NCBI GenBank assembly: GCA_934513205.1
Contig: CAKSWU010000007.1
Span: 1-64,000 of the forward strand
Reading direction: 5' to 3'
Source: an uncultured Faecalibacterium sp.
GTDB lineage: Bacteria; Bacillota; Clostridia; Oscillospirales; Ruminococcaceae
DNA length: 64,000 bases
The notes under the pieces were generated by a model, which worked only from the letters and a program-made list of their open reading frames with translations, did no database searches and was not told where the DNA came from. This document shows positions 49,176 through 58,616 of the stretch, one piece after another. Position 1 is the first letter of the stretch. Each line of letters opens with the position of its first letter. The position numbers and the translations under genes were made by a program.

Positions 49176-50192
49176 ATGAAAAGACGAACTTTTTTGCAGC
49201 TTTCGCCCGCAGTTTTCGCACTTCCGATTTCTTTAAGTTTGTCGGCTTGTAGTGGTTCTAAGACAGCCTCCCGTCCGGCAGCCAGTACGGCAGCATCAAT
49301 TTCTTCTACTGCGGATACTGATAGCATCACAGATGACGTTGATGAAATATACTCTGAACTTGGATTGACATTAGAAGAAGCCAAAGCGTCCTCTGATACA
49401 GTCTTTATTCTCCGCAATGGATTGTTTTATTCGCTTTCAAAGCCTCTTTTTTGTCGTCCTATCTCTAGAAAAGGTGAAAAATCTTATGCCGTCACATATG
49501 ATGAGGAAGCCTATCAGAGGACGCTATCCGTGGATTCTCCTGAAACGAACAATGCTACTCTTTTTGATGGCGATCAATTAGTCTATGTTTCTTCCGATTC
49601 GCTTCCTGACTCCATTCAGTTTGCCCCTCTTACAAGCACCGGCTATACACTACCTCTTGTATTTCACGGTAACCCAAAACGTGGCACGTTCAACAATATT
49701 TCCACTGTTACGCATACATTCTCCTATTATGAACCTACCTATCAGGCTCCAGAATCCTATATGGAGCATACGTTGTATGAGTCTGATGATTTTCTAATCA
49801 ATGGATTGACACTGGCTGAATATACCGCTGCAAACTCGATGATTACTATTGATTATGACGATACTAGTTCTGTGGATCCAGAGGCCATTTATATTGTCGA
49901 TTTGACAGACTATGTTACTCTTAAAGATAACAGTTTCATACTCCAAGAAAAAAATGACCACAATGTGGTCACCATTTCCTTTTATACTGGAACAGATTAC
50001 CATGAAATTACGCTTGAAGCAACCTGCGTGTTTTTTACATTTGACCCCAGTTCTGCGATTACCTGCAACATCCAGAAAACCAAAGACGGTTACGCAGTAA
50101 TCGATACCAGCTCCCTTTCGCATTTTGAAAATTATGTGGTTGCATACGGTCCGAACTGTGCACCTTTTTCTATTCTCACACGGGAAAACTAA
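49176..50192 (+). CDS. Low-GC putative lipoprotein (338 aa)
   Basis: The N-terminus KRRTFLQLS, a hydrophobic core and lipobox LSAC (Cys25) form a lipoprotein signal. A Ser/Thr/Ala linker (27-50) is followed by a domain of about 285 residues rich in Tyr, Thr, Ser and Asp, with no recognised motif. ATG 49176 follows TGTGAGGTACAAAATC. Codon use is AT-rich and unlike the GC-rich genes around it, which suggests recent acquisition together with the divergent regulator. Function unknown; a surface-exposed or secreted effector is possible. Confidence 0.8.
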   Translation: MKRRTFLQLSPAVFALPISLSLSACSGSKTASRPAASTAASISSTADTDSITDDVDEIYSELGLTLEEAKASSDTVFILRNGLFYSLSKPLFCRPISRKGEKSYAVTYDEEAYQRTLSVDSPETNNATLFDGDQLVYVSSDSLPDSIQFAPLTSTGYTLPLVFHGNPKRGTFNNISTVTHTFSYYEPTYQAPESYMEHTLYESDDFLINGLTLAEYTAANSMITIDYDDTSSVDPEAIYIVDLTDYVTLKDNSFILQEKNDHNVVTISFYTGTDYHEITLEATCVFFTFDPSSAITCNIQKTKDGYAVIDTSSLSHFENYVVAYGPNCAPFSILTREN

Positions 50193-50303
50193 CCGCAGCC
50201 TCTTTACATCCTCTCGAAAGTGTGTCATAATTTATCGTATTAAAGGGACGTGCTTTCATCTGGCAACTCGGTCAGTATGGAGAGCAAGAGAGGGGTAAAC
50301 GTT

Positions 50304-51317
50304 ATGAGCAAGACCATCATTCCGGAAAACTACACGCCCGCGCTGAACCTGTACGACACGCAGCGCGCCATCGGCACCGTGAAGCGGCTGTTTGCCGACA
50401 CGCTGTGCGCCACCATGAAGCTGTACCGGGTGTCCGCACCGCTGTTTCTGGAGGCATCCACCGGCCTGAACGACGACCTGAATGGCGTGGAGCGCAAGGT
50501 CTCCTTTGACCTCAAAGACAGCGGCATCGAAGCACAGGTGGTGCAGTCGCTGGCAAAGTGGAAGCGCAAGGCTCTGAAGGACTACGACTTTCATGTGGGC
50601 AAGGGTCTGTACTGCGACATGAACGCCATCCGCCGGGACGAAGAGATGGACAACCTCCACTCGGTTTATGTGGACCAGTGGGACTGGGAAAAGGTCATCC
50701 GCGAGGAGGACCGCAACGAGGCTTACCTGAAGAGCGTGGTGCGCTCCATCGTGTCTGCGGTGTGCGCCACCGAGATGAACCTGCACGCCATGTTCCCCCA
50801 GCTGCAGGACCTGCCCCTGCACAGCTCCAACGTTACCTTTATCACCTCGCAGGAGCTGGAGGACCTGTACCCGGACCTGACCCCCAAAGAGCGTGAGAAC
50901 GCCTTTGTGAAGGAGAACGGCACCACCTTCCTGATGAAGATCGGTGCTCCCCTGCGCAGCGGCAAACCCCATGATGGACGCGCTCCCGACTACGACGACT
51001 GGGACCTGAACGGCGACCTGCTGTTCTGGAACGACCCGCTGCAGTGCAGCTACGAGCTGAGCAGCATGGGCATCCGGGTCAGCCCGGAGAGCATGGACCG
51101 CCAGCTGACCATGGCAGGCTGCGACGACCGCCGCACGCTGCCCTTCCACAAGGCCGTGCTGAACGGCGAACTGCCCTATTCCATCGGCGGCGGCATTGGT
51201 CAGAGCCGTCTGTGCATGCTGCTGCTGGGCAGTGCCCACATTGGCGAGGTGCAGGCCAGCGTCTGGGACGCCGCCACCCGCGAAGCCTGTGCCAAGGCCG
51301 GCATCCCGCTGCTGTGA
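50304..51317 (+). CDS. asnA: Aspartate--ammonia ligase (asparagine synthetase A)
   Basis: Makes asparagine from aspartate, ammonia and ATP. The 337-residue length is standard. The class II synthetase-like fold shows VSAPLFLEASTGLNDDLNG, YDFHVGKGLYCDMNAIRRDE, VYVDQWDWEK and the C-terminal GGGIGQSRLCMLLL. ATG 50304 is the only start with upstream purines (GAGAGGGGTAAACGTT) that fits the family N-terminus. Monocistronic. Confidence 0.96.
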   Translation: MSKTIIPENYTPALNLYDTQRAIGTVKRLFADTLCATMKLYRVSAPLFLEASTGLNDDLNGVERKVSFDLKDSGIEAQVVQSLAKWKRKALKDYDFHVGKGLYCDMNAIRRDEEMDNLHSVYVDQWDWEKVIREEDRNEAYLKSVVRSIVSAVCATEMNLHAMFPQLQDLPLHSSNVTFITSQELEDLYPDLTPKERENAFVKENGTTFLMKIGAPLRSGKPHDGRAPDYDDWDLNGDLLFWNDPLQCSYELSSMGIRVSPESMDRQLTMAGCDDRRTLPFHKAVLNGELPYSIGGGIGQSRLCMLLLGSAHIGEVQASVWDAATREACAKAGIPLL

Positions 51318-51360
51318 CCGCCTGAAGATAAGAACAAGGGGTCTTTATAGGCCCAATAAG

Positions 51361-51399
51361 CACAAGAGCCGCTGCACCTTATATGCAGCGGCTCTTGTG
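51361..51399. terminator. Bidirectional terminator between asnA and the CBS protein gene
   Basis: A perfect 16-bp stem CACAAGAGCCGCTGCA with its complement, loop CCTTATA. Confidence 0.85.
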
Positions 51400-51400
51400 C

Positions 51401-52726
51401 TTATTTAGAAGTCATGCGGCCAAAATGGCCTTTATCCTCTTCGTCCTTTTTGGAGTCGGGCTTTTCCGCCGGGGTCAGACGCACCTCGGTCACACGGCGC
51501 TTGGCGGTGCGGGTGACCACGCCGTCGTAGCCGCCCAGCGTAAAGCGGTCGCCCACTTTGGGCAGACGGCAGGTCTTTTCCTGCACCAGACCGTTGACGG
51601 TGTTGGAGTCGATGTCCTCGTCCTCCTGCAGACCCAGCCGCTCATACAGGTCATCCACGCCGGCGCTGCCCAGCACGATCCAGCTGCCGTCCGACTGCTT
51701 GCGGAAGTCCTCGGTCACCTCGTCGTGCTCATCCCAGATCTCGCCTACCAGCTCCTCCAGAATGTCCTCCAGCGTGATGATGCCCTCGGTGCCGCCGTAC
51801 TCGTCCACCACCACAGCCATGTGATGGTGCTGCTCGCGCAGGGTGCGCAGCAGCTGGGAGATCTGGGTGGAGCCGGTGGTGTAGAGGGTGGGCTTGACCA
51901 GATCCTCCAGCTTGGTCTCCTTTTTCAGGCGTGCCATGTAGAAGTCCTTTTCATGTACCACACCGATGATATTATCAATGGTGTCGTGGTACACCGGCAG
52001 ACGGGAGTAGCCGGACTCCGCAAAGGTCTGTGCCACCTCTTCCAGCGGCAGATCATCCTCCACCGCGATCACATCCACGCGGGGCGTGAGGATCTCTTCC
52101 ACCTCCACATCGTCGAACTCGATGGCGCTGCGGATGAGCTGGCTCTCCCGGTCGGTCAGCTCGCCATCGTTCTCGGCCTCGCTGACCATGGTCATCAGCT
52201 CCCCCTCGGTGATGGTGTCCTCCTCGGTGCTGTGGACAAAGTGCCCCAACAGGCGCTTCCACTGGGTGAACAGCCATGTCAGTGGGGTGAACAGGATCAG
52301 CAGCAGGTTCAAAAAGGGAGACACCGCCGTGGCAACCGTCTCCGGCATCTCCTTTGCAAGGCTCTTGGGAGTCACCTCGCCAAAGATCAGCACCACAATG
52401 GTCAGCACGAAGGTGGACACCGTCGCGCCCCGCTCCGGGTCCAGCAGGCGGGTGAACAGCACTGTGCCAATGGATGCTGCGGCAATGTTGACGATATTGT
52501 TGCCGATGAGGATGGTGGAGAGCAGCTTGTCGTACTTTTCCGACATAGCCAGCACGCGGGCTGCTGCCGAATCGCCGTCCTCAGCACGGCTTTTCAGGCG
52601 GATCTGGTTCAGGGAAGAAAATGCGGTCTCAGAGGCGGAGAAAAAGGCAGAGAATGCCACCAATACTACCAGCGCTGCGAGAAGCGTAATACTGCCATCG
52701 TCCATAAAAAGGGAAATCACACTCAA
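51401..52726 (-). CDS. CNNM/CBS-domain transporter-associated protein (hemolysin-C/CorC type)
   Basis: A protein of about 441 residues. The N-terminal CNNM (DUF21) membrane domain shows FFSASETAFSSLN and VLIFGEVTPKSLA. Two CBS domains follow (MTPRVDV-like ILTPRVDVIAV, ILEELVGEIWDE) and a C-terminal CorC/HlyC domain ends in a charged tail. These proteins are linked to magnesium or sodium export. The frame opens with TTG 52726; GTG 52720 or ATG 52705 are alternatives and no start has a strong ribosome binding site, so the N-terminus is uncertain by seven residues. Confidence 0.9.
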   Translation of the reverse strand: MSVISLFMDDGSITLLAALVVLVAFSAFFSASETAFSSLNQIRLKSRAEDGDSAAARVLAMSEKYDKLLSTILIGNNIVNIAAASIGTVLFTRLLDPERGATVSTFVLTIVVLIFGEVTPKSLAKEMPETVATAVSPFLNLLLILFTPLTWLFTQWKRLLGHFVHSTEEDTITEGELMTMVSEAENDGELTDRESQLIRSAIEFDDVEVEEILTPRVDVIAVEDDLPLEEVAQTFAESGYSRLPVYHDTIDNIIGVVHEKDFYMARLKKETKLEDLVKPTLYTTGSTQISQLLRTLREQHHHMAVVVDEYGGTEGIITLEDILEELVGEIWDEHDEVTEDFRKQSDGSWIVLGSAGVDDLYERLGLQEDEDIDSNTVNGLVQEKTCRLPKVGDRFTLGGYDGVVTRTAKRRVTEVRLTPAEKPDSKKDEEDKGHFGRMTSK

Positions 52727-52794
52727 CTTTCTGTTTTAATTTGCCCCTCTTCGGCTACGTACCGGAGAGTTTTTTGCCTATATTTTCTTACATA

Positions 52795-52841
52795 CAAAAA
52801 TGTGCTTTCCATCGTTGCCATTTCCACGATGAAAAGCACAT
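52795..52841 (-). terminator. Terminator of clpB
   Basis: Minus strand: 15-bp stem ATGTGCTTTTCATCG with its near-complement, loop of 12, then a TTTTTG run. Confidence 0.85.
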
Positions 52842-52922
52842 CAATGTTACTTTTTATAATAGCATATTCTGCACACGGGTGCAAGCTTTTGGCCTGTTCC
52901 CACTGTACAAAACCGGTAAATT

Positions 52923-55535
52923 TTAACGCAGAACCAATGCGCTGCCGTCATAATCCACCGTCAGGGTGTTGCCCTCGGCATAATTGCCCTTGATGATGGC
53001 CTTGGCGATCAGGGTCTCCACGCGGCTCTGGATGAAGCGCTTGATGGGACGTGCACCATAGACGCTGTCGTAGGCAGAATCAATGATGAAGTCCTTGGCG
53101 GCGGTGGTGACCTCCAGCTTGAGGTGCTTGCCCTCCTCCATGCGGTTGCGCAGATCCTGCAGCTGCAGATCCACGATCTTGCGCATTTCGTCCTTGGTCA
53201 GGCTCTTGTAGTAGACGATCTCGTCCAGACGGTTCAGGAACTCCGGGCGGAACTTGCTCTTAAGCAGCAGGTCGATCTGGTGCTTTGCGTCCTCGCTCAG
53301 CTCGTTGGAGCCATTGGCACGGCGCTGCTCCAGATCGTTCAGGATGATGTCACTGCCAAGGTTGGAGGTCAGGATGATGACCGTGTTCTTGAAGTCCACG
53401 GTGCGTCCCTGACTGTCCGTGATGCGGCCATCGTCCAGAACCTGCAGCAGGATGTTGAACACATCGGGGTGGGCTTTTTCCACCTCATCGAACAGCACCA
53501 CGCTGTAAGGTTTGCGGCGCACAGCCTCGGTCAGCTGGCCGCCCTCTTCGTAACCGACATATCCCGGAGGCGCGCCGATCAGGCGGCTGACGCTGAACTT
53601 CTCCATGTATTCGGTCATGTCGATTCGCACCATGTTGCGCTCGTCGTCAAACAGTGCCTGTGCCAGCGCCTTCGCCAGCTCGGTCTTGCCCACGCCGGTG
53701 GGGCCGAGGAACAGGAAGCTGCCGATGGGGCGGTTGGGGTTGGCGATGCCGGCGCGGCTGCGCAGGATGGCTTCGCTTACCTTGGTCACAGCCTCATCCT
53801 GACCGATGACCCGCTGGTGCAGCACATCGTCCAGATGCAGCAGCTTCTCACGCTCGCCCTCCACCAGCTTCTCCACCGGGATGCCCGTCCAGCGTGCCAC
53901 GATGCGGGCGATCTCCTCATCGGTCACGCGGTCACGCAGCAGGCTGTCCTCCTTCTTGGCGGCAGCGATCTTTTCTTCCTCTTCCAGCTGTTTCTGCAGC
54001 TGGGGCAGCTTGCCGTATTTCAGCTCGGCGGCCTTGTTCAGGTCGTACTCGCGCTGGGCTTTCTCGATGGCGGCATTGGTCTGCTCGATCTGCTCACGCA
54101 GGCTCTGCACCTTGCCAATGGCGTTCTTCTCGTTCTCCCATTTTGCCTTCATGCTGCGGAACTTATCCTGCAATTCAGCAAGTTCCTTTTCCAGATCCTT
54201 CAAACGGCTCTGGCTCAGGGCATCGGTCTCCTTCTTCAGGCTCACCTGCTCGATCTGCAGCTGGGTGATGCGGTGTGCCAGATCATCCATCTCGCTGGGC
54301 ATGCTGTCCATCTCGGTCTTGATCATGGCGCAGGCTTCATCCACAAGGTCGATGGCCTTATCCGGCAGGAAGCGGTCGGTGATATAACGGTCGGACAGGG
54401 TGGCGGCGGCGATCAGGGCGTTGTCGTTGATCTTTACGCCGTGGAACACCTCATACCGCTCCTTCAAGCCGCGCAGGATGGAGATGGTATCCTCCACAGT
54501 GGGCTCATCCACCTGCACCGGCTGGAACCGGCGCTCCAGTGCGGGGTCTTTTTCGATATACTGGCGGTACTCGTCCAGCGTGGTCGCGCCGATGCAGTGC
54601 AGCTCGCCGCGGGCCAGCATGGGCTTGAGCAGGTTGCCTGCGTCCATGGCGCCATCGGTCTTGCCGGCACCCACGATGGTGTGCAGCTCATCAATGAAGA
54701 GGATGATCTTGCCCTCGCTCTTCTTCACCTCGTTCAGCACGCTCTTCAAACGTTCCTCGAACTCGCCGCGGTACTTTGCACCGGCAACCAGTGCGCCCAT
54801 GTCCAGACTGAACACAGTGCGGTCTTTCAGGTTTTCGGGCACATCACCGCGCACGATACGCTGCGCCAGACCCTCGGCGATGGCAGTCTTGCCAACGCCG
54901 GGCTCGCCGATCAGGCAGGGGTTATTTTTGGTCTTACGGGACAGGATACGGATCACATTGCGAATCTCCTGATCTCGGCCAATGACGGGGTCCAGCTTCT
55001 GCTTGCGGGCAAGCTCCACCAGATCCTGACCGTACTTCTGCAGGGCATTGTAGGTGTCCTCCGGGTTATCGGTGGTCACTCGCTGGTTACCGCGCACGGC
55101 GGTAAGCTGCTGCAAAAAGACGTCCTTTTTGATGTTGAAGGCGCGGAACAGCTCACTGGTGGTCTGATCCTGCTCGTCCAGCAGGCCAAGGAACAGATGC
55201 TCCACGCTGATGAAGTCATCCTTCATGGCCTTGGCTTCGCGGGCGGCGGCGCTGAGCACCTTGTCGGTGGCCTGCGAGATATAGACCTTGTCCGGGTCAC
55301 GGCCGGAGCCGGACACCCGGGGCAGCGCGGACAGCTTTTCCGCCACGGCGGCGGCGAAACTGCCGGGGTCCACGTTCAGCTTTTGCAGCAGCTGGGGGAT
55401 CAGGCCGTTTTCCTGCGCAGCCAGTGCGTGCAGCAGGTGGGCGGGTTCCAGCGCGTTGTGCTGGTACTCCACAGCCAGCTGCTGGGCTGCCTGCAAAGCC
55501 TCAAGGGTCTTTTGGGTATATTGATTGGTATTCAT
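52923..55535 (-). CDS. clpB: ATP-dependent chaperone ClpB
   Basis: Hexameric disaggregase that works with DnaK. The 870-residue protein has the N-domain repeats, NBD1 with Walker A GEPGVGKT (210-217), the long coiled-coil middle domain (about 400-530) that distinguishes ClpB from ClpA/ClpC, and NBD2 with GPTGVGKT. ATG 55535 follows TGGAGGCTTGACTTT. The promoter overlaps a CIRCE element, so HrcA repression is expected. Confidence 0.97.
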   Translation of the reverse strand: MNTNQYTQKTLEALQAAQQLAVEYQHNALEPAHLLHALAAQENGLIPQLLQKLNVDPGSFAAAVAEKLSALPRVSGSGRDPDKVYISQATDKVLSAAAREAKAMKDDFISVEHLFLGLLDEQDQTTSELFRAFNIKKDVFLQQLTAVRGNQRVTTDNPEDTYNALQKYGQDLVELARKQKLDPVIGRDQEIRNVIRILSRKTKNNPCLIGEPGVGKTAIAEGLAQRIVRGDVPENLKDRTVFSLDMGALVAGAKYRGEFEERLKSVLNEVKKSEGKIILFIDELHTIVGAGKTDGAMDAGNLLKPMLARGELHCIGATTLDEYRQYIEKDPALERRFQPVQVDEPTVEDTISILRGLKERYEVFHGVKINDNALIAAATLSDRYITDRFLPDKAIDLVDEACAMIKTEMDSMPSEMDDLAHRITQLQIEQVSLKKETDALSQSRLKDLEKELAELQDKFRSMKAKWENEKNAIGKVQSLREQIEQTNAAIEKAQREYDLNKAAELKYGKLPQLQKQLEEEEKIAAAKKEDSLLRDRVTDEEIARIVARWTGIPVEKLVEGEREKLLHLDDVLHQRVIGQDEAVTKVSEAILRSRAGIANPNRPIGSFLFLGPTGVGKTELAKALAQALFDDERNMVRIDMTEYMEKFSVSRLIGAPPGYVGYEEGGQLTEAVRRKPYSVVLFDEVEKAHPDVFNILLQVLDDGRITDSQGRTVDFKNTVIILTSNLGSDIILNDLEQRRANGSNELSEDAKHQIDLLLKSKFRPEFLNRLDEIVYYKSLTKDEMRKIVDLQLQDLRNRMEEGKHLKLEVTTAAKDFIIDSAYDSVYGARPIKRFIQSRVETLIAKAIIKGNYAEGNTLTVDYDGSALVLR

Positions 55536-55694
55536 AAAGTCAAGCCTCCATTCATACCGGAAGGTTTATTTTAGCGGACACGATATTTGTTTGCTAAAAG
55601 TCCATTGCAGAGATGCTGCCGAACGGGAAGCAGCGGCTATTCTTCAGTTGTTTCACGGTTTCACGCACCTCCCGCCGAACTGGTTTTGTTCGTT

Positions 55695-55751
55695 TTAGCA
55701 CTCTATCTGTTCGACTGCTAAAAATATACTCCTGTTTCCCTACTTTGTCAA
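55695..55751 (-). promoter_or_regulatory. clpB promoter and CIRCE element (HrcA operator)
   Basis: Minus strand: -35 TTGACA (55751-55746), 17-bp spacer, -10 TATATT (55728-55723). Directly downstream is TTAGCAGTC-N9-GAGTGCTAA (55721-55695), the CIRCE consensus with one changed base (C for the usual C/G partner in one arm). Confidence 0.9.
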
Positions 55752-55790
55752 TAGGGTTCATAAAAAGTTTGCAAATCACAGTTTTTCAAC

Positions 55791-55886
55791 AAAAAAGCAC
55801 CACACAGCTTTTTCAGCCGTGTAGTGCATCCCTGCAATTTGTCGAATGATATGATACTCTATACTTGCTGCTTCTGTGAGCAGCAA
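55791..55886 (-). ncRNA. Candidate short minus-strand RNA beside a micropeptide gene
   Basis: Minus strand: -35 TTGCTG (55886-55881), 17-bp spacer, -10 TATAGA (55863-55858), and a terminator of 13 bp (55827-55797) followed by TTTTTT. The predicted RNA of about 60 nt (about 55851-55791) diverges from the micropeptide gene at 55944. Confidence 0.4.
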
Positions 55887-55943
55887 GGCACTGCATACAA
55901 CGGCAGGCGGTTCAGCCCTCGCTTCCGAAAGGAGGTGAGAGTC

Positions 55944-56015
55944 ATGCCTATTACTTTTACGTTCCATCTGCTTGGGCTTACGTTCACGCTGCGGATCACA
56001 AAAGGTAAAAGATGA
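55944..56015 (+). CDS. Micropeptide with very strong ribosome binding site (23 aa)
   Basis: ATG 55944 is preceded by GAAAGGAGGTGAGAGTC, a near-perfect ribosome binding site. The peptide is MPITFTFHLLGLTFTLRITK followed by GKR: an aromatic, beta-branched hydrophobic stretch with a basic tail. A dedicated terminator overlaps its stop codon. The layout (isolated monocistronic unit, tiny hydrophobic-basic peptide, neighbouring small divergent RNA) resembles type I toxin loci of Firmicutes, but no family assignment is certain. A weak plus-strand promoter may be TTGTCG (55839) with TATACT (55860-55865). Confidence 0.6.
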   Translation: MPITFTFHLLGLTFTLRITKGKR

Positions 56016-56046
56016 ACCGCCACCCTGGCCGGTGACGGTTCGTTTT
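56014..56046 (+). terminator. Terminator of the 23-aa peptide gene
   Basis: GAACCGCCACC / GGTGACGGTTC with one mismatch and loop CTGGCC, then GTTTT; it begins within the TGA stop. Confidence 0.8.
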
Positions 56047-56138
56047 AGAATCCTAAACCTAAAGGGCTGACCGCTTGTCGCAGTGCCTTTTCTATTTGTA
56101 GTATAGTTACTTTTTATAAATTTGTCAAGGCTTTACGT

Positions 56139-57041
56139 TCAGCCTTGCTTTTTCCAGCGGCGCATCACGCCCATGCCCAGCGCATAGGGGCCGGTATGCA
56201 CCGCAATGGTGCAGCCGATCTGCAGCAGACCAACCTCACACTGTGCACCGGGGTACTTTGCGCGCAGGGCGGCACGAGTCTGCATCCACAGACGCTTGCC
56301 TTCGTCGGCATCATAGCCGTAGCCCACCGTGATGCGGTAATCGTCCGGAGTGCCGCCGTGTGCGTCCAGATAGTTCAACAGCTGTTCCAGTGCTTTTTCA
56401 AAGCTCTTCTGCCGACCGCGTGCCACACCGCCGGAAAAGATCTCGCCGTCCTTGAACAGAATCATGGGCTTGATGCCCAGCATATTGGCAGCGCGTCCGG
56501 TCACCTTGCCGATGCGCCCGCCCTTGATGAGGTAATCCAGATTGCCCACGGTAAAGAAGATCTGGTTGGTGACCTTCTCTGCTTCCAGCCATGTCACGGT
56601 CTGGTCCAGAGTGCAGCCTGCGTCCCGCATAGCCACAGCGTTTTCCACCATAATGGACTCGGTGACAGTGGCAGCAGTGGTGTCCATCACCTCGATGTGT
56701 GCATCCGGAAAGTCCTCCAGCACCAGATCACGGGCGTTGCGGGCACTGCCCACGCAGCCGCTCATCTTGCCGGTGAACACCAGACACAGCACATCCCGAC
56801 CTGCCTCGGCATGGGCGCGGAAGGTCTTTTCAAAGTCCTCGATAGAGGCCAGACTGGTCTTGGGATAGGCCGAAGGGTTGTCCACCATGAACTGGTAGAA
56901 ATCCCGCACCGCGATCTCGGTGCCTTCCTTATGGTAGTGCTGACCATCCAGCGAAGCATAGAAGGGTACGATCTCCACGCCCATCTTCTTTGCAGTATCC
57001 AGCGTCAGGTCGCAGGCGCTGTCGGTAATGATATCAAACAT
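56139..57041 (-). CDS. DegV family protein
   Basis: A 300-residue lipid-binding protein (FakB-like) that presents fatty acids to a kinase. The N-terminal FDIITDSACDLTLDTAKKMG, the FTGKMSG loop and the central VMDTTAATVTESIMVENAV segment are typical; the last replaces the commoner DSxxxSxGxG. The C-terminal domain has the HTGPYALGMGVM loop. ATG 57041 follows AAAGGAAGCGTCACAG. It lies 45 bp downstream of purA. Confidence 0.93.
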   Translation of the reverse strand: MFDIITDSACDLTLDTAKKMGVEIVPFYASLDGQHYHKEGTEIAVRDFYQFMVDNPSAYPKTSLASIEDFEKTFRAHAEAGRDVLCLVFTGKMSGCVGSARNARDLVLEDFPDAHIEVMDTTAATVTESIMVENAVAMRDAGCTLDQTVTWLEAEKVTNQIFFTVGNLDYLIKGGRIGKVTGRAANMLGIKPMILFKDGEIFSGGVARGRQKSFEKALEQLLNYLDAHGGTPDDYRITVGYGYDADEGKRLWMQTRAALRAKYPGAQCEVGLLQIGCTIAVHTGPYALGMGVMRRWKKQG

Positions 57042-57086
57042 CTGTGACGCTTCCTTTTCTGAAACTTTCGGGCTGCGCGGGTTCCA

Positions 57087-58379
57087 TCAGACGTGGTGGA
57101 TATAGGCCTCGCGCTCTGCGCCCACCGAGATATAGGTGATCTTGCAGCCCACAGCCTTTTCCAGATACTCCACATAATCGCGGGTCTGCTGGGGCAGGTC
57201 CTCCCACTTGCGGGCTGCGGTGATGTCGCAGTGCCAGCCGGGCAGATACTCCACCACAGGCTGTGCGGTATCCAGTGCCTCGCCCATGGGGAAGCGGGTG
57301 GTAGTGGTGCCGTCGGTCAGCTTGTAGGCAGTGACCATGGGGATCTTTTCCATGTAGTCCAGCACATCCAGCAGGGTCAGAGCCACTTCATCGCAGCCCT
57401 GGCAGAACACACCGTAGCGGCTTGCCACAAGGTCGATGGGGCCCACACGGCGGGGACGGCCGGTGGCTGCGCCATACTCATGGCCGGCCTCACGCAGAGC
57501 GTGCTTCTCTTCCTCGGTCATGGCCAGCTCGGCGGTGAAGGGGCCGTCACCCACGCAGGAGGAGTACGCCTTCATCACGCCGATGGAATTGTGCAGCTTG
57601 TGGCCCGGGATACCCGCGCCAATGGGTGCGTATGCACCGATGACGTTGGAGGAGGTAGTGTAGGGGTAGATGCCAAAGTCGATGTCGCGCAGTGCGCCCA
57701 GCTGTGCCTCAAACAGCACCTTCTTGCCGGCGGCGTCGGCATCCGCCAGATACTGACCCACATCGCAGATGTAGTCCTTGAAGATGGCGGCATACTTTTC
57801 GAGCCACGCCCACATTTCATCCACGCTGATGGGAGCTGCGTTGTAGCTGCCCTCCATCACCAGATTCTTGGAATCCACCATGGTGACCAGACGCTTCTTC
57901 ACCGCGTCGTCCAGATGCAGCAGGTCGCCCATGCGCAGGGTCTTTTTCATGTACTTGTCGCCGTAAGCGTAGGCGATGCCGCGCTTGGTGGAGCCGAACT
58001 GTGCGCCGGTCTTGGACAGGCGTGCCTCCTCCAGACCATCCTGCTCCACATGGTAGGGCATGGTGATGGTCGCACGGTCGGAGATCTTCAGATTTGCCGG
58101 GGTGATCTCGATGCCCTGCTCGCGCAGCTTGTTGATCTCGCCGTCCAGATGATGCGGGTCGATGACCATGCCGTTGCCCATGACGCAGACAACGTCCGGG
58201 CGCAGGATGCCGGAAGGCAGCAGGTTCAGCACGAACTTGCCGCGCTCGTTCTTGACGGTGTGGCCTGCATTGTTGCCGCCCTGATAGCGTGCAACGATGT
58301 CGTATTCCTGACTGATCAGATCGACCATGCGGCCCTTGCCTTCATCGCCCCAGTTGATACCCGTGATTGCAGTAAGCAT
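57087..58379 (-). CDS. purA: Adenylosuccinate synthetase
   Basis: GTP-dependent first step from IMP to AMP. The 430-residue protein has the P-loop INWGDEGKGRMVD (8-20), YQGGNNAGHTV, GIGPAY region variants and the late TGRPRRVGPIDL and KLTDGT. The third, canonical STKRGIAYAYGDK is a natural variant of the STxRGIGPAY motif. ATG 58379 follows AAAGAGGTCATTTATT. Its promoter is at 58491-58519. It forms a likely two-gene unit with degV. Confidence 0.96.
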   Translation of the reverse strand: MLTAITGINWGDEGKGRMVDLISQEYDIVARYQGGNNAGHTVKNERGKFVLNLLPSGILRPDVVCVMGNGMVIDPHHLDGEINKLREQGIEITPANLKISDRATITMPYHVEQDGLEEARLSKTGAQFGSTKRGIAYAYGDKYMKKTLRMGDLLHLDDAVKKRLVTMVDSKNLVMEGSYNAAPISVDEMWAWLEKYAAIFKDYICDVGQYLADADAAGKKVLFEAQLGALRDIDFGIYPYTTSSNVIGAYAPIGAGIPGHKLHNSIGVMKAYSSCVGDGPFTAELAMTEEEKHALREAGHEYGAATGRPRRVGPIDLVASRYGVFCQGCDEVALTLLDVLDYMEKIPMVTAYKLTDGTTTTRFPMGEALDTAQPVVEYLPGWHCDITAARKWEDLPQQTRDYVEYLEKAVGCKITYISVGAEREAYIHHV

Positions 58380-58490
58380 AATAAATGACCTCTTTATCTT
58401 TTTTCAAAAGACAGCCTTTTCCGTGCACCTTGCCCGGGATACGCCACCTTGGGAAAACGCACCGGCGCAGCCTTTGCGCGCAACGATACA

Positions 58491-58519
58491 AGTATAGTAT
58501 ATCACAGTCCGCCGCACAA
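58491..58519 (-). promoter_or_regulatory. purA promoter
   Basis: Minus strand: -35 TTGTGC (58519-58514), 17-bp spacer, -10 TATACT (58496-58491). Nothing resembling a purine riboswitch was seen in the leader. Confidence 0.65.
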
Positions 58520-58616
58520 AAAAAGGGGGAACGCACCTTTTTGCGGCGTATTCTCCCTGGCATAAGACGATTTTGGATGCACCGCGCTCCGCGAGGGAGG
58601 TTTCTGACCGCAAACG

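Noticed and set aside
58380..58490. Purine riboswitch before purA
   Set aside because: No conserved three-way junction loop sequences were found in the leader.
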